Source: an uncultured Lachnospiraceae bacterium (GTDB taxonomy: Bacteria; Bacillota; Clostridia; Lachnospirales; Lachnospiraceae). From it: a stretch of 22,449 nucleotides of DNA. A program made the position numbers and the translations under genes. A model generated the notes under the pieces. That model ran no database searches. It worked only from the letters and a program-made list of their open reading frames with translations, and was not told the DNA's origin. Shown piece after piece: positions 1 to 7,693 of this stretch. How positions within the stretch are numbered: position 1 is the first letter of the stretch; each line of letters begins with the position of its first letter. The stretch spans positions 1-22,449 of the forward strand of contig CAJUIM010000054.1 in the NCBI GenBank assembly GCA_910586275.1. Reading direction: 5' to 3'.

Positions 1-84
1 AGGCAGTTCCGCTGCTGCCGGCCACTAAAAAAACTCGCGCACGGGCGTCCGCCTCTCAACACAACATTCAGGCTGAACTGTTAC
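1..84. repeat. Left arm of an 84-bp inverted repeat flanking the window
   Basis: The reverse complement of these bases matches 22344-22427 with only four mismatches by eye. The arm starts at base 1, so it may extend outside the window. It ends 18 bases before the stop of the acetyltransferase gene and, read on the minus strand, lies directly 3' of that gene. Each arm carries the short run GGCGGACGCC and a T-rich stretch (A-rich on this strand). Its function is unknown; it could be an interspersed repeat, a remnant of a mobile element, or part of a small RNA. No transposase or integrase is visible nearby. Confidence 0.8.
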
Positions 85-102
85 CTTTTATCCCTCTTTC
101 TT

Positions 103-978
103 TTATGCATGAGCCAAAGACGGAATCCGCAGTTTTTCCTCCTCCACTATCTGCAGTCCATCCCCCTTTATAAAGAACGTACAATCTTCTTCCCGGATTT
201 CCGTCACTTCATATTCCTCCGCATCCATCGGCACAAATCCCAGCACAGCCTCCTGAATCTCCTCCCCAAACCATTCGATTGCCTGCCCCGCCTCTTTTAT
301 CTTCGTTGAAAATATATTGTGCAGGAACAAACATCCGTCTTTTACATCTGCAATCACAAAGGTATCTGTGGCCTTATGGAAATACACGCTTTCCTGCATG
401 AATTTTGTCACATAGAACATAATAAGCCCGGGATTTCGGACAAGATCCAGCTTTCCATGGAATAAGTTCCGTTCTATGGCATCTTCCAGTCTTTCCCACG
501 CGGCAGGATTGTCCATGACGACTTTTTCCAACTGACACCCACCCTTATTGGATACCTTCTTCCCATACTGATATTCTGCTGACCTCCGAAAACCGAACTT
601 GGGATAGAAATCCAGCACACTGTCATTGGCGAAAAGATATATTCCGTCCGCCTTACCCTCCACATCCTTCTCTATCGCTCCTATAATTTCCCGGATCAGA
701 CCTTGCTTCCTATATTCCTTCTCCGTCATCACTGTCCCCAGCTGCAGAAAATGCAATATTTTGCCACCATATGAAAAATCAGTCTTATTCACCGATACAT
801 TGGCCACTACCTCCCCGTTCACGACCGCAGAATAAGGATTATAGCTATCTCCCCAAAATCCATTCCGATACCAATCCTCAAAATCCAGCCCAAAGGTCTT
901 CCCTGCCAGCCTGTTGAAACTCAGCCTTACTGTTTCATTATTACGATAATCTTTGATCAACTCATACCTTTCCCGCAT
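103..978 (-). CDS. GNAT family N-acetyltransferase
   Basis: Probable cytoplasmic acetyl-CoA-dependent N-acetyltransferase of 291 residues; the acceptor substrate is unknown. The GNAT fold shows in the order beta strand LQLGTVMT (79-86), then the acetyl-CoA loop RKQGLI (90-95) followed by the helix IREIIGAIEKD, then FYPKFGF (124-130), the usual motif B region. The remaining ~150 residues form a C-terminal extension with no family I recognise; two-part GNATs of this size are common in Clostridia. The start is set by GGAGG six bases upstream of the ATG. The gene is divergent from asnA and has its own likely promoter (1097-1126). It lies outside the catabolic block and no functional link to it is evident. 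Confidence 0.85.
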   Translation of the reverse strand: MRERYELIKDYRNNETVRLSFNRLAGKTFGLDFEDWYRNGFWGDSYNPYSAVVNGEVVANVSVNKTDFSYGGKILHFLQLGTVMTEKEYRKQGLIREIIGAIEKDVEGKADGIYLFANDSVLDFYPKFGFRRSAEYQYGKKVSNKGGCQLEKVVMDNPAAWERLEDAIERNLFHGKLDLVRNPGLIMFYVTKFMQESVYFHKATDTFVIADVKDGCLFLHNIFSTKIKEAGQAIEWFGEEIQEAVLGFVPMDAEEYEVTEIREEDCTFFIKGDGLQIVEEEKLRIPSLAHA

Positions 979-1096
979 CCTTAACCTCCTATTTTGCGGA
1001 TTCCCGGCGGCGGCCAGCTGCAGTTCATCCTACGGAACCGGGAAATGCTGCACATCTTCCGCCTCAAATCCATTGACTTTTTTCCTTACTGTCAAA

Positions 1097-1126
1097 ATTA
1101 TAACATATTCTGCCCCTAGCTGTCAT
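1097..1126 (-). promoter_or_regulatory. Probable promoter of the acetyltransferase gene
   Basis: On the minus strand, ATGACA (complement of 1121-1126) and TATAAT (complement of 1097-1102) are separated by 18 bases: five of six and six of six matches to sigma-A consensus. The -35 lies inside the left arm of the inverted repeat at 1121-1198, so a protein bound to that repeat could control this promoter. The leader to the ATG would be about 110 bases. Confidence 0.6.
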
Positions 1127-1198
1127 TCACTTAAGCCGCAGCCGGCATCAGGAAGCCTGTTTTTTGCCCGAACCTTCGAAAAACGCAAGTGAATGACA
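1121..1198. repeat. 12-bp perfect inverted repeat with 54-bp spacer
   Basis: TGTCATTCACTT at 1121-1132 is exactly reverse-complemented at 1187-1198. It sits in the 346-base divergent gap between the acetyltransferase gene and asnA. The left arm overlaps the -35 of the minus-strand promoter. Arms this far apart suit a two-site operator or the ends of a very small repeat element better than an RNA hairpin. No target duplication is obvious. Confidence 0.7.
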
Positions 1199-1210
1199 TT
1201 GCTGCCCTTG

Positions 1211-1230
1211 GAACGTGTTTGAAAATTGTT
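1211..1230 (+). repeat. Short interspersed repeat, copy 1
   Basis: Contains GTGTTTGAAAATT preceded by GAAC, matching the copy after the AraC gene (18861) over its first 17 bases. The other copies are near 2390 and, on the minus strand, at 4699-4720. This is the only copy that does not directly follow a gene on its own strand; it lies about 95 bases upstream of asnA. The function is unknown. Confidence 0.65.
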
Positions 1231-1324
1231 CCGTTCATGCCATCAAAAAAAACTTGCATTCTTCCTTAAAAAGCGTTTAAATAGTATTGAATATATTGAA
1301 AACAGAAACGAGGATTACACAACA

Positions 1325-2335
1325 ATGAAAAATTTATCAATACCCAAAGGCTACCAATCCGCCCTAAACCTGCACGATACCCAGATCGGCATTAAAACCG
1401 TGAAAGATTTCTTTCAGAATCTGCTGGCAGAAAGGCTGAACCTGCTGCGGGTTTCCGCGCCCCTGTTTGTCACCCCCGGCTCCGGCCTGAACGACAACTT
1501 AAACGGCGTGGAACGCCCCGTTACCTTCGGCATCCGGGAACAGAACGAAGCGGAAGCGGAAATCGTCCACTCCCTTGCCAAGTGGAAACGCTTTGCACTA
1601 AAGAAATACGGTTTTTCCGTAGGAGAGGGGCTTTATACCGATATGAGCGCCATCCGCCGGGATGAGGAAACCGACAACATCCATTCCATCTATGTGGATC
1701 AGTGGGATTGGGAAAAAATCATCACGAAAGAAGACCGCACCCTTGACACCTTGAAAGACGTAGTACGCACGGTGTACAAAGTGCTGCGCAAAACCGAAAA
1801 ATATTTGGCCATCCAGTATGATTACATAGAGGAAATCCTTCCTCATGACATTTTTTTCATTACCACCAGGGAACTGGAAGAAATGTTCCCCGAATACAGC
1901 CCGAAAGAGCGGGAATATTATATCAGCAAAGCAAAAGGCGCCGTCTGCATTATGCAGATTGGAGATTTACTGGAATCCGGCGAAAAACATGACGGCCGTG
2001 CGCCGGACTATGACGACTGGGCCTTAAATGCGGATATCGTAGTCTATTACCCGGTACTGGATATCGCATTGGAACTGTCCTCCATGGGCATCCGCGTAGA
2101 CAAGGAAGCTTTGCTATCCCAATTAGAAAAAGCGGGCTGTCCGGAACGGGCAGAATTGCCGTTCCAGAAATCTATTATCAGCGAAGAACTCCCCTATACC
2201 ATCGGAGGCGGCATCGGCCAGTCCCGTATCTGTATGTTTTTCCTGCGCAAAGCCCATATCGGCGAAGTACAATGTTCCCTCTGGCCGGAGAACATAATGG
2301 AAGAAGCGCGGGAAAAGGGAATTCAGTTACTGTAA
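1325..2335 (+). CDS. asnA: Aspartate--ammonia ligase (asparagine synthetase A)
   Basis: Makes L-asparagine from aspartate, ammonia and ATP (giving AMP and PPi) in the cytoplasm. The 336-residue product is near the usual ~330. It shows the family's conserved stretches: PGSGLNDNLNGVERPV (51-66), the HSLAKWKR region (82-89), EGLYTDMSAIRRDEE (101-115), DQWDWE (125-130) and GGGIGQSR near residue 290, the class II aminoacyl-tRNA synthetase-like ATP site. I chose the ATG at 1325 because the product then begins like other AsnA proteins and GAGGA lies at 1310-1314; an upstream in-frame ATG at 1226 would add 33 unconserved residues. The gene is monocistronic, with a terminator at 2420-2487. No T-box leader was seen although some asparagine genes in Firmicutes have one. 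Confidence 0.96.
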   Translation: MKNLSIPKGYQSALNLHDTQIGIKTVKDFFQNLLAERLNLLRVSAPLFVTPGSGLNDNLNGVERPVTFGIREQNEAEAEIVHSLAKWKRFALKKYGFSVGEGLYTDMSAIRRDEETDNIHSIYVDQWDWEKIITKEDRTLDTLKDVVRTVYKVLRKTEKYLAIQYDYIEEILPHDIFFITTRELEEMFPEYSPKEREYYISKAKGAVCIMQIGDLLESGEKHDGRAPDYDDWALNADIVVYYPVLDIALELSSMGIRVDKEALLSQLEKAGCPERAELPFQKSIISEELPYTIGGGIGQSRICMFFLRKAHIGEVQCSLWPENIMEEAREKGIQLL

Positions 2336-2377
2336 GGCAGGGGTGCGTTTTCGCCCTGCGGCAGACACAGCGGCACT

Positions 2378-2411
2378 CAGACACGTTCTAAAGCGTGTCT
2401 GAAAATCCATT
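2378..2411. repeat. Short interspersed repeat, copy 2, with an inverted partner
   Basis: About 55 bases after the asnA stop, AGCGTGTCTGAAAATCCATT on the plus strand matches the interspersed repeat core. CAGACACG (2378-2385) and CGTGTCTG (2394-2401) form a perfect 8-bp inverted repeat with an 8-base spacer, so the minus strand also carries GAACGTGTCTG. It precedes the asnA terminator hairpin. Confidence 0.65.
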
Positions 2412-2419
2412 CCTTACAC

Positions 2420-2487
2420 ACGGAAATCAAAAGACTTTCTGTAGATTGCTTGCATATCGCCATCTGCAGAAAGCCTTTTCCGTTTTT
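2420..2487 (+). terminator. Rho-independent terminator of asnA
   Basis: An imperfect long stem pairs ACGGAAA...AAAGACTTTCTGTAG (2420-2444) with CTGCAGAAAGCCTTTTCCGT (2464-2483), followed by TTTTT ending at 2487. It lies between convergent asnA and the MATE gene. The T-run favours termination of asnA. Confidence 0.75.
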
Positions 2488-2519
2488 AACGTCTTAAGTT
2501 ATGCCATATCTCCCATTGC

Positions 2520-3869
2520 TCAGACAATACAGTTGTCCTTTTTCTCTTGCCATCCTTTCCCCAGTTTCCGGTAAAACAATACTGACATCACCGCCGCCAC
2601 AGTCCATCCCACCGGCCAAGACAGCCAGATCCCGGCGGACCCAAACCTCCACGACAGCACAAATGCCAGAATTACACGCAGCACCAAATCCGTGAATGTA
2701 GAAGCCATAAACTGCTTCATGGCACCTGCTCCGCGCAGCACGCCGTCTGCAATCAGCTTCACGGAGATTACAAAGTAGAAAGGGGACACAATGCGCAGAA
2801 ATATCTCACCCGTCTGCAATGCCACCGCACTCTCCTCCCCCATAAACAGCCTTACCATTCCGCCGCTGAATAGGAAAAATACCGTAAAAAAAACTATCAC
2901 AATCACCAATGTCAGCCGGATGCCTGCACGGAACCCTTCCCGTACCCTGCCCTGCTTTCCGGCTCCCAGATTCTGCGCGGTAAAATTGGAAATCCCGTTC
3001 CCCAAAGTCGTAAAGCTGGTAATGGCAAACGTATTCAGCTTTACAGCCGCCGAATATCCTGCAATCACCGAAGAGCCATAACTGTTTACAAGCCCTTGGA
3101 TGAAAATATTCCCTACCGAAATAAAACTTTGCTGTAAGATGGACGGAACGGCTATCTGGCTGATTCTGCCAAGCATTGCCCAAGAAAACAGGACAATCTC
3201 CCCTTCCGCCTCTACTCCGGCCAGTCTTTTTCTCATAGTAAGCAATGCAAAGACACAGGCAGCCCCCTGTGCCAAAAATGTGGCCCATGCCACGCCGGCC
3301 ACACCCCAATGAAAAACAGCCACAAACAAATAATCCAACAGAATATTGCCAAGGGAAGACGCAATCAGAAAATACAAAGGCGTCTTGGAATCCCCTAAGG
3401 CTGAGAAAATCCCGGTGGCTACATTATATAAAAACAGGAAAAGAAAACCTCCGATATAGATTTCCAGATATAACGCCCCATCCGCAAAAATATTTTCCGG
3501 TGTACGTATCATAGCCATCAGCCCACCCGTGCCTGCCAGCCCCCCAGCTGTCAATACCAGCGACAGCACAAATGCCGTAATCAGCGTAGTATAAACCGCC
3601 GTTTTCATTTCCTTATATTTCTTCGCCCCAAACAGATTGGAAATCACTACCGAACAGCCAATGTTGCTCCCTACCGCTATGGCCATAAATATCATGGTCA
3701 CAGGATACGAAGCCCCCACTGCCGCCAATGCGTCTTCTCCTGCAAACCGCCCCGCGATAATGCTGTCCGCAATATTATAAAACTGCTGGAAAACCACGCT
3801 GATAAACATAGGGATGGTAAATTGCCGCAATACCTTCCCCGGGACACCTTCCGTCAAATCCTTAACCAA
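2520..3869 (-). CDS. MATE family multidrug/cation efflux transporter
   Basis: A 449-residue integral membrane antiporter of the usual MATE length (about 12 membrane segments), expected to expel cationic drugs or metabolites using a Na+ or H+ gradient; the substrate cannot be read from sequence. The N-terminus DLTEGVPGKVLRQFTIPM, the FQQFYNIADS stretch and AGRFAGEDALAAVG are typical of Clostridial MATE (MepA-like) pumps. The start codon is TTG at 3867-3869 with AAGGAGG just upstream (four-base spacing). No ATG offers a better N-terminus. It lies 24 bases downstream of the lipoprotein gene and probably shares its promoter. It converges on asnA. Confidence 0.93.
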   Translation of the reverse strand: MVKDLTEGVPGKVLRQFTIPMFISVVFQQFYNIADSIIAGRFAGEDALAAVGASYPVTMIFMAIAVGSNIGCSVVISNLFGAKKYKEMKTAVYTTLITAFVLSLVLTAGGLAGTGGLMAMIRTPENIFADGALYLEIYIGGFLFLFLYNVATGIFSALGDSKTPLYFLIASSLGNILLDYLFVAVFHWGVAGVAWATFLAQGAACVFALLTMRKRLAGVEAEGEIVLFSWAMLGRISQIAVPSILQQSFISVGNIFIQGLVNSYGSSVIAGYSAAVKLNTFAITSFTTLGNGISNFTAQNLGAGKQGRVREGFRAGIRLTLVIVIVFFTVFFLFSGGMVRLFMGEESAVALQTGEIFLRIVSPFYFVISVKLIADGVLRGAGAMKQFMASTFTDLVLRVILAFVLSWRFGSAGIWLSWPVGWTVAAVMSVLFYRKLGKGWQEKKDNCIV

Positions 3870-3893
3870 TTTTCCTCCTTCCCCTTTCCTTCC

Positions 3894-4532
3894 CTAATTA
3901 CTGCTCCAGTCAACATCATATTTCTTTTCCAAGGATAAAGAAGTAATAGTTCCTTCGGTATCAAAAGACATAAAATACTTATAATCCAGCTGTTCTGCCG
4001 GTGAAAACCACATATTATTGTCGCCGGAAAAATCCGGAAATACCTCTCCGGCCTTTTCTCTGGTCATTTCCGAAAGCGGAACCCCATTGAACACAATCTT
4101 GGCCAGTTCCGCTTTCTCCTCACTGACCAGAGAGAATTCCAGCCTGGCAATCACGGCATCACCCATTCTGACGTTTTCCTCATCCGTAGCCATGGAGATA
4201 TGCGCAAAGCTATGTTCCGTAAGCCAGACAGAGGCTCCCGAATAATATGAGTTTGCTTCCAGTTCTTCCTCCGGATCAACCTCGTACTCAATGATCTGTT
4301 TGTCTTCTGTCATTTCCGATACCGTAACTTTTAATCCCTTATCCAGCAGAGTCTGCACAGTAGTTTCCCCTATAATAATTTCACTGCCATCAATGCTGAC
4401 CGGATATATTACCGCCTGCGCTTCCTTTGCCGCGTCCTCTCCTGCTTCACTTTTTGCACAGCCCATCATTGCCATTGCAAAAGCCAGCACCATACTTACC
4501 AACATCCAACTTTTCCACTGTTTCCTGTTCAT
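3894..4532 (-). CDS. Putative small lipoprotein of unknown function
   Basis: A 212-residue protein with a basic start (MNRKQWK), a hydrophobic segment and a lipobox-like AMMGC ending at Cys25, so it is probably anchored to the outer face of the membrane. The mature part is acidic and mostly beta-like, and ends in KKYDVDWSSN; I recognise no family. AGGAG precedes the ATG by about nine bases. It is the first gene of a likely two-gene unit with the MATE transporter. Its promoter region contains a 14-bp palindrome (4599-4612), so the pair may be induced by a regulator. Co-transcription hints at a role near the pump, but that is only context. Confidence 0.75.
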   Translation of the reverse strand: MNRKQWKSWMLVSMVLAFAMAMMGCAKSEAGEDAAKEAQAVIYPVSIDGSEIIIGETTVQTLLDKGLKVTVSEMTEDKQIIEYEVDPEEELEANSYYSGASVWLTEHSFAHISMATDEENVRMGDAVIARLEFSLVSEEKAELAKIVFNGVPLSEMTREKAGEVFPDFSGDNNMWFSPAEQLDYKYFMSFDTEGTITSLSLEKKYDVDWSSN

Positions 4533-4586
4533 CTTTTTTTCTCCTATCCTATCTTTTAGTAATAATAACGAATCCCCATTGCCATC

Positions 4587-4615
4587 ATCGTATCACAAAA
4601 ATACCGGTATTTCAA
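4587..4615 (-). promoter_or_regulatory. Promoter with palindromic operator for the lipoprotein-MATE unit
   Basis: On the minus strand TTGAAA (complement of 4610-4615) and TACGAT (complement of 4587-4592) are 17 bases apart. The perfect 14-bp palindrome AAATACCGGTATTT (4599-4612) fills the spacer and touches the -35, as expected for a repressor site. The leader to the ATG is about 50 bases. The binding protein is not encoded next to it. Confidence 0.6.
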
Positions 4616-4698
4616 TATTATTTACCAACCCATGGAAACCCATTTCCGGTTTTATGCCTGTGCCAATGTCTCCGATACATCATTGTGCAGATGATGAG

Positions 4699-4720
4699 AA
4701 TGAATTTTCAAATACGCTTC
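4699..4720 (-). repeat. Short interspersed repeat, copy 4 (minus strand)
   Basis: The minus strand reads GAAGCGTATTTGAAAA and then TTCATT, matching the repeat core. It lies about 90 bases downstream of the GH3 stop at 4806 and in the same orientation as that gene. A small hairpin follows it on the minus strand (CATCAT 4678-4683 with ATGATG 4691-4696). Confidence 0.65.
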
Positions 4721-4741
4721 AGTACCGACTTATGCGGCAGA

Positions 4742-4763
4742 CGGCGCAGCTAAAGCTGCGCCG
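4742..4763 (-). terminator. Strong hairpin downstream of the first GH3 gene
   Basis: CGGCGCAGC (4742-4750) and GCTGCGCCG (4755-4763) form a 9-bp GC-rich perfect stem with a four-base TAAA loop, 43 bases after the GH3 stop. There is no T-run on the minus strand after it, so it may stabilise the 3' end or be a weak terminator. The rest of the 4533-4805 gap holds the repeat copy and the lipoprotein promoter. Confidence 0.5.
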
Positions 4764-4805
4764 CCCGGCCAATTGCTTATGTAAATATATTACCTCAGAC
4801 AGACA

Positions 4806-7427
4806 TTAATACTTATGGTACGCCTCTGCTCCATCATAAACGGAACTCTGTGCAATAATATTCAGCATTCTCTTCGCACATGCCTGCAGATCGCCCAGCG
4901 TAATCGGGCATCTTACCTCCCCTTCCGCCGCGTCCACGGACTTAATGATTTCATCCACGTCCGCCTGACTGCCCGGCATGGTCAGGTCATTCCCTGCCTT
5001 GACACAGCCTGCCGCGCTGGAGCATCCGTATTTATACTCCATGTCGGGATTCAGTTCTATGCTGCCGGTGGTTCCCCAATCGGTCATGACAATCCCTTGG
5101 AATCCCCATTCTTCTCTGGCAATGGCCGTCAGCAGGTCATAGCTGTTAGCCGTATGGATGCCGTTGATCAAGTTATAAGAAGTCATAATGGACATAGGCT
5201 GGGAAGTTTCCACTGCAATCTCAAAACATTTTAAGTAAATTTCCCGGATTGCCCGCTCACTGATATGGGCATTCACATGCATCCGGTTATCCTCCTGATT
5301 GTTGAACGCGAAATGTTTAATGGTAGTACCTACCCCTTTATGCTTCTGCACCCCAAAAGTATCCGCTGCGGCACAACGTCCGGCAATCAGCGGGTCTTCC
5401 GAATAATATTCAAAATTCCGCCCGCACAGAGGGTTCCTGTGGATGTTCATGCCCGGAGCAAGCCAAAGTGTCACGCCCAGTTCTTCCATCTCTTCGCCCA
5501 CGATATCTCCGGCTTCCTCTATGGCTTTCAAATCCCATGTCTGTGCCAGCAATGTAGCGATCGGGATTGCCGTACAATATTGATAATAAGTTACCGCTCC
5601 TTCCGGCAATTCCGGTTTTGCCCGGTTTCCGGAAAGAAGATCCATTTCGGCAAGGGAAGCAACCTCCGTCCCCGGAATCAGGTTTCCGTCCTTATCAACG
5701 GAAAAATGTTTGGAAAGCCGAAGTCCTGCAGGACCGTCTGCCAAAATCATATTCCGGACATTGCGGTCTTCAATCATTCTGGAAGTAGTATCTCCGGCTG
5801 CTCCCGGACAAGCCGCCGAAGCCGCACCGATAACGGAGTTTCCGCCCTCACCGCCTCTGGCTGTCCCTACGCACAGTTCTGCCATCTCTTCCACGGTCAG
5901 CTGACCTACCAGCTGATCCAATGTGGCCCGTCCTGCCCGTACATCATCCATTGTGATCTTATCCCCTTCCGTCCTTTCCAGAATGGGATTCTCACTCTGA
6001 TATGTCACTTCCCGGCATGCAATGTCCGCTGTTTTCACGGAAATTCTGGGAGCGGCCTCTTTCTGTGCCTGTTCTTCTTCATATCCGTAAGGAACTTTGC
6101 CCTTTGCCGACATCTGCTCCAATTTGCAGTCTAAGGCAAAACGGTTGGAAAGTTTCTCCGTCACTGCTTCCCCTTCCAATTCAAGGACAGCCGCAACCGC
6201 AGTATTTCTGGAACTATTGCCCACCCGGATTACATAGCTGCCTTTTTCCAATACCCAAGAAGCCCTTTCTTCATCATAAGAAGCCATCTGCCTTACGGAA
6301 AAAGAAAGTTCCAGACATTCTTCCTCTCCCGGAGCCAGATTTTTTGTCTTCCCATATGCGGCCAATTCCTGATAAGGTTTCTCCATTTTTCCTTCCGGTG
6401 CGGAATAATAGATCTGCACGACTTCTTTTCCGGCATACTGATCCCCGATATTGGTTACCTTCACTTTCAGCGTCACTGTCTCCCCGTCTGCCTGCACGCT
6501 TTCCGTGTTCATGCGGAAATCGGTATAGGAAAGACCATACCCGAACGGATAAGCAGGAGCAACGTTAAAGGTATCAAAATACCGATATCCGACGAATATC
6601 CCTTCCTCATAATATTCATCATCCACATCACCGTTCATATGGCTGAATTTTCCGGCGCAAGGATAATCCTCATAATGCTTTGCCCAAGTCGTGGTCAGTT
6701 TACCGCTGGGCGTTTCTTTCCCTGTCAGCACGTCTGCCAATGCATAACCGCCGATATTGCCTGCCTGGCTCATCAGCAGGACGGCATCCGCCCCGGCCTC
6801 TTTGCGTAAAAATTCCGTATCGATTACGCTTCCCACATTCAGTATGACAATAACCTTGCGGAAATGATCCCGCAGTGTGCGGAGAGCTTCTTTTTCTTCG
6901 TCAAAAAGATCATATTCCCCGGCCACCGGCCTTCTGTCCTTTCCTTCTCCGGAGTTCCGTGACAATACGAAGAGAGCGGTATCTGCATCTGTCTTTTCGC
7001 ATGCCTCCTTCACCGACGGAATGGCAGGTTCCTTGAACGGCGTTTCAAAAATGAAACGGATTGGCACCACCCCGTCTTGTTCCACTGCCTTTTTCATGGC
7101 TTCCCCATAAGCCGCCATTGCCTCGTCTACCATCTTGTCATAGCTATCCAGCCATTCTTTGGTCGTTATTTCAAAGCCTGCATCCTCCAGACCCTGCTCT
7201 ACGTTCACTACGGATCTGCTGTTCACATCCCCGGATCCCGTGCCGCCCTTTACAGTCCGCCTGCCGCCGTTGCCAAATAAAGCAACCTTTCCCTCCGGTG
7301 CAAGAGGAAGCGCACCGTTGTTCTCCAACAGTACCATCCCTTGGGTAGCCACCTTTCTGGAACGCTCCATATTTCTCTTCTCCCGTTCACTGATCTCCGG
7401 GCTTGTAGACGCAAAAAATTTAGCCAT
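4806..7427 (-). CDS. GH3 beta-glucosidase with permuted domain order
   Basis: Predicted retaining beta-glycosidase (glucosidase or xylosidase) of 873 residues, cytoplasmic because no signal peptide is present. Domain order is reversed relative to common GH3 enzymes. The (alpha/beta)6 sandwich domain comes first (~20-260, with GGTGSGDV and NVGSVID). A Fn3-like part follows (GLSYTDF at ~299-304, GKEVVQIYY ~333). The TIM barrel is last, with DGPAGLRL (~565), NIHRNPLCGRNFEYYSEDP (~661-679), KHF (~704) and VMTDWG, whose Asp783 is the expected nucleophile. This order is known from some Ruminococcus and Butyrivibrio beta-glucosidases. Start at 7427: AGGAGG precedes it closely, while an ATG at 7460 would begin inside a tandem DNA repeat. 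It is the last gene of the AtuA-CaiB-esterase block. Confidence 0.95.
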   Translation of the reverse strand: MAKFFASTSPEISEREKRNMERSRKVATQGMVLLENNGALPLAPEGKVALFGNGGRRTVKGGTGSGDVNSRSVVNVEQGLEDAGFEITTKEWLDSYDKMVDEAMAAYGEAMKKAVEQDGVVPIRFIFETPFKEPAIPSVKEACEKTDADTALFVLSRNSGEGKDRRPVAGEYDLFDEEKEALRTLRDHFRKVIVILNVGSVIDTEFLRKEAGADAVLLMSQAGNIGGYALADVLTGKETPSGKLTTTWAKHYEDYPCAGKFSHMNGDVDDEYYEEGIFVGYRYFDTFNVAPAYPFGYGLSYTDFRMNTESVQADGETVTLKVKVTNIGDQYAGKEVVQIYYSAPEGKMEKPYQELAAYGKTKNLAPGEEECLELSFSVRQMASYDEERASWVLEKGSYVIRVGNSSRNTAVAAVLELEGEAVTEKLSNRFALDCKLEQMSAKGKVPYGYEEEQAQKEAAPRISVKTADIACREVTYQSENPILERTEGDKITMDDVRAGRATLDQLVGQLTVEEMAELCVGTARGGEGGNSVIGAASAACPGAAGDTTSRMIEDRNVRNMILADGPAGLRLSKHFSVDKDGNLIPGTEVASLAEMDLLSGNRAKPELPEGAVTYYQYCTAIPIATLLAQTWDLKAIEEAGDIVGEEMEELGVTLWLAPGMNIHRNPLCGRNFEYYSEDPLIAGRCAAADTFGVQKHKGVGTTIKHFAFNNQEDNRMHVNAHISERAIREIYLKCFEIAVETSQPMSIMTSYNLINGIHTANSYDLLTAIAREEWGFQGIVMTDWGTTGSIELNPDMEYKYGCSSAAGCVKAGNDLTMPGSQADVDEIIKSVDAAEGEVRCPITLGDLQACAKRMLNIIAQSSVYDGAEAYHKY

Positions 7428-7440
7428 ATTTCCTCCTATT

Positions 7441-7651
7441 CCAGTTCCGCAGCAACCCATTCAAGTACCAAAAACCGGCAGAGCAAAAACTGCCCGCTCC
7501 GCTGCCAGTTTTTCTCTGGGCACTTTCTTGGGCTTCTGCTGTTTTTCCAGTTCCGCAGCAGCCCATTCAAGTACCAAAAACCGACAGTGCAAAAACTGCC
7601 CGCTCCGCTGCCAGTTTTTCTCCGGGCACTTTCTTGGGCTTCTGCTGTTTT
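7441..7651. repeat. 106-bp tandem duplication with terminator-like hairpins
   Basis: Unit 1 is 7441-7546 and unit 2 is 7547-7651; they differ at only a handful of bases. The period is not a multiple of three and overlapping short frames are broken, so it is noncoding. Each unit holds AAAAACTG and CAGTTTTT separated by 13 bases (7485-7513 and 7591-7619), which on the minus strand gives a hairpin ending in a U-run. The repeats fill most of the 266-base gap between the esterase stop and the GH3 ribosome site, which starts only five bases beyond unit 1. They would lie in the transcript upstream of the GH3 gene and could reduce read-through. Confidence 0.85.
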
Positions 7652-7693
7652 ATATTTTATTTAAAACTATTTCTCCATCCCTCATTTTGTTGC

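Noticed and set aside
1130..1324. T-box leader controlling asnA
   Set aside because: No T-box consensus (TGGNACCGCG-type) or antiterminator/terminator pair was found before the gene.
5265..6134. Plus-strand open frame of 289 codons opposite the first GH3 gene
   Set aside because: Antisense shadow of a well-conserved gene; composition is that of complement-strand translation.
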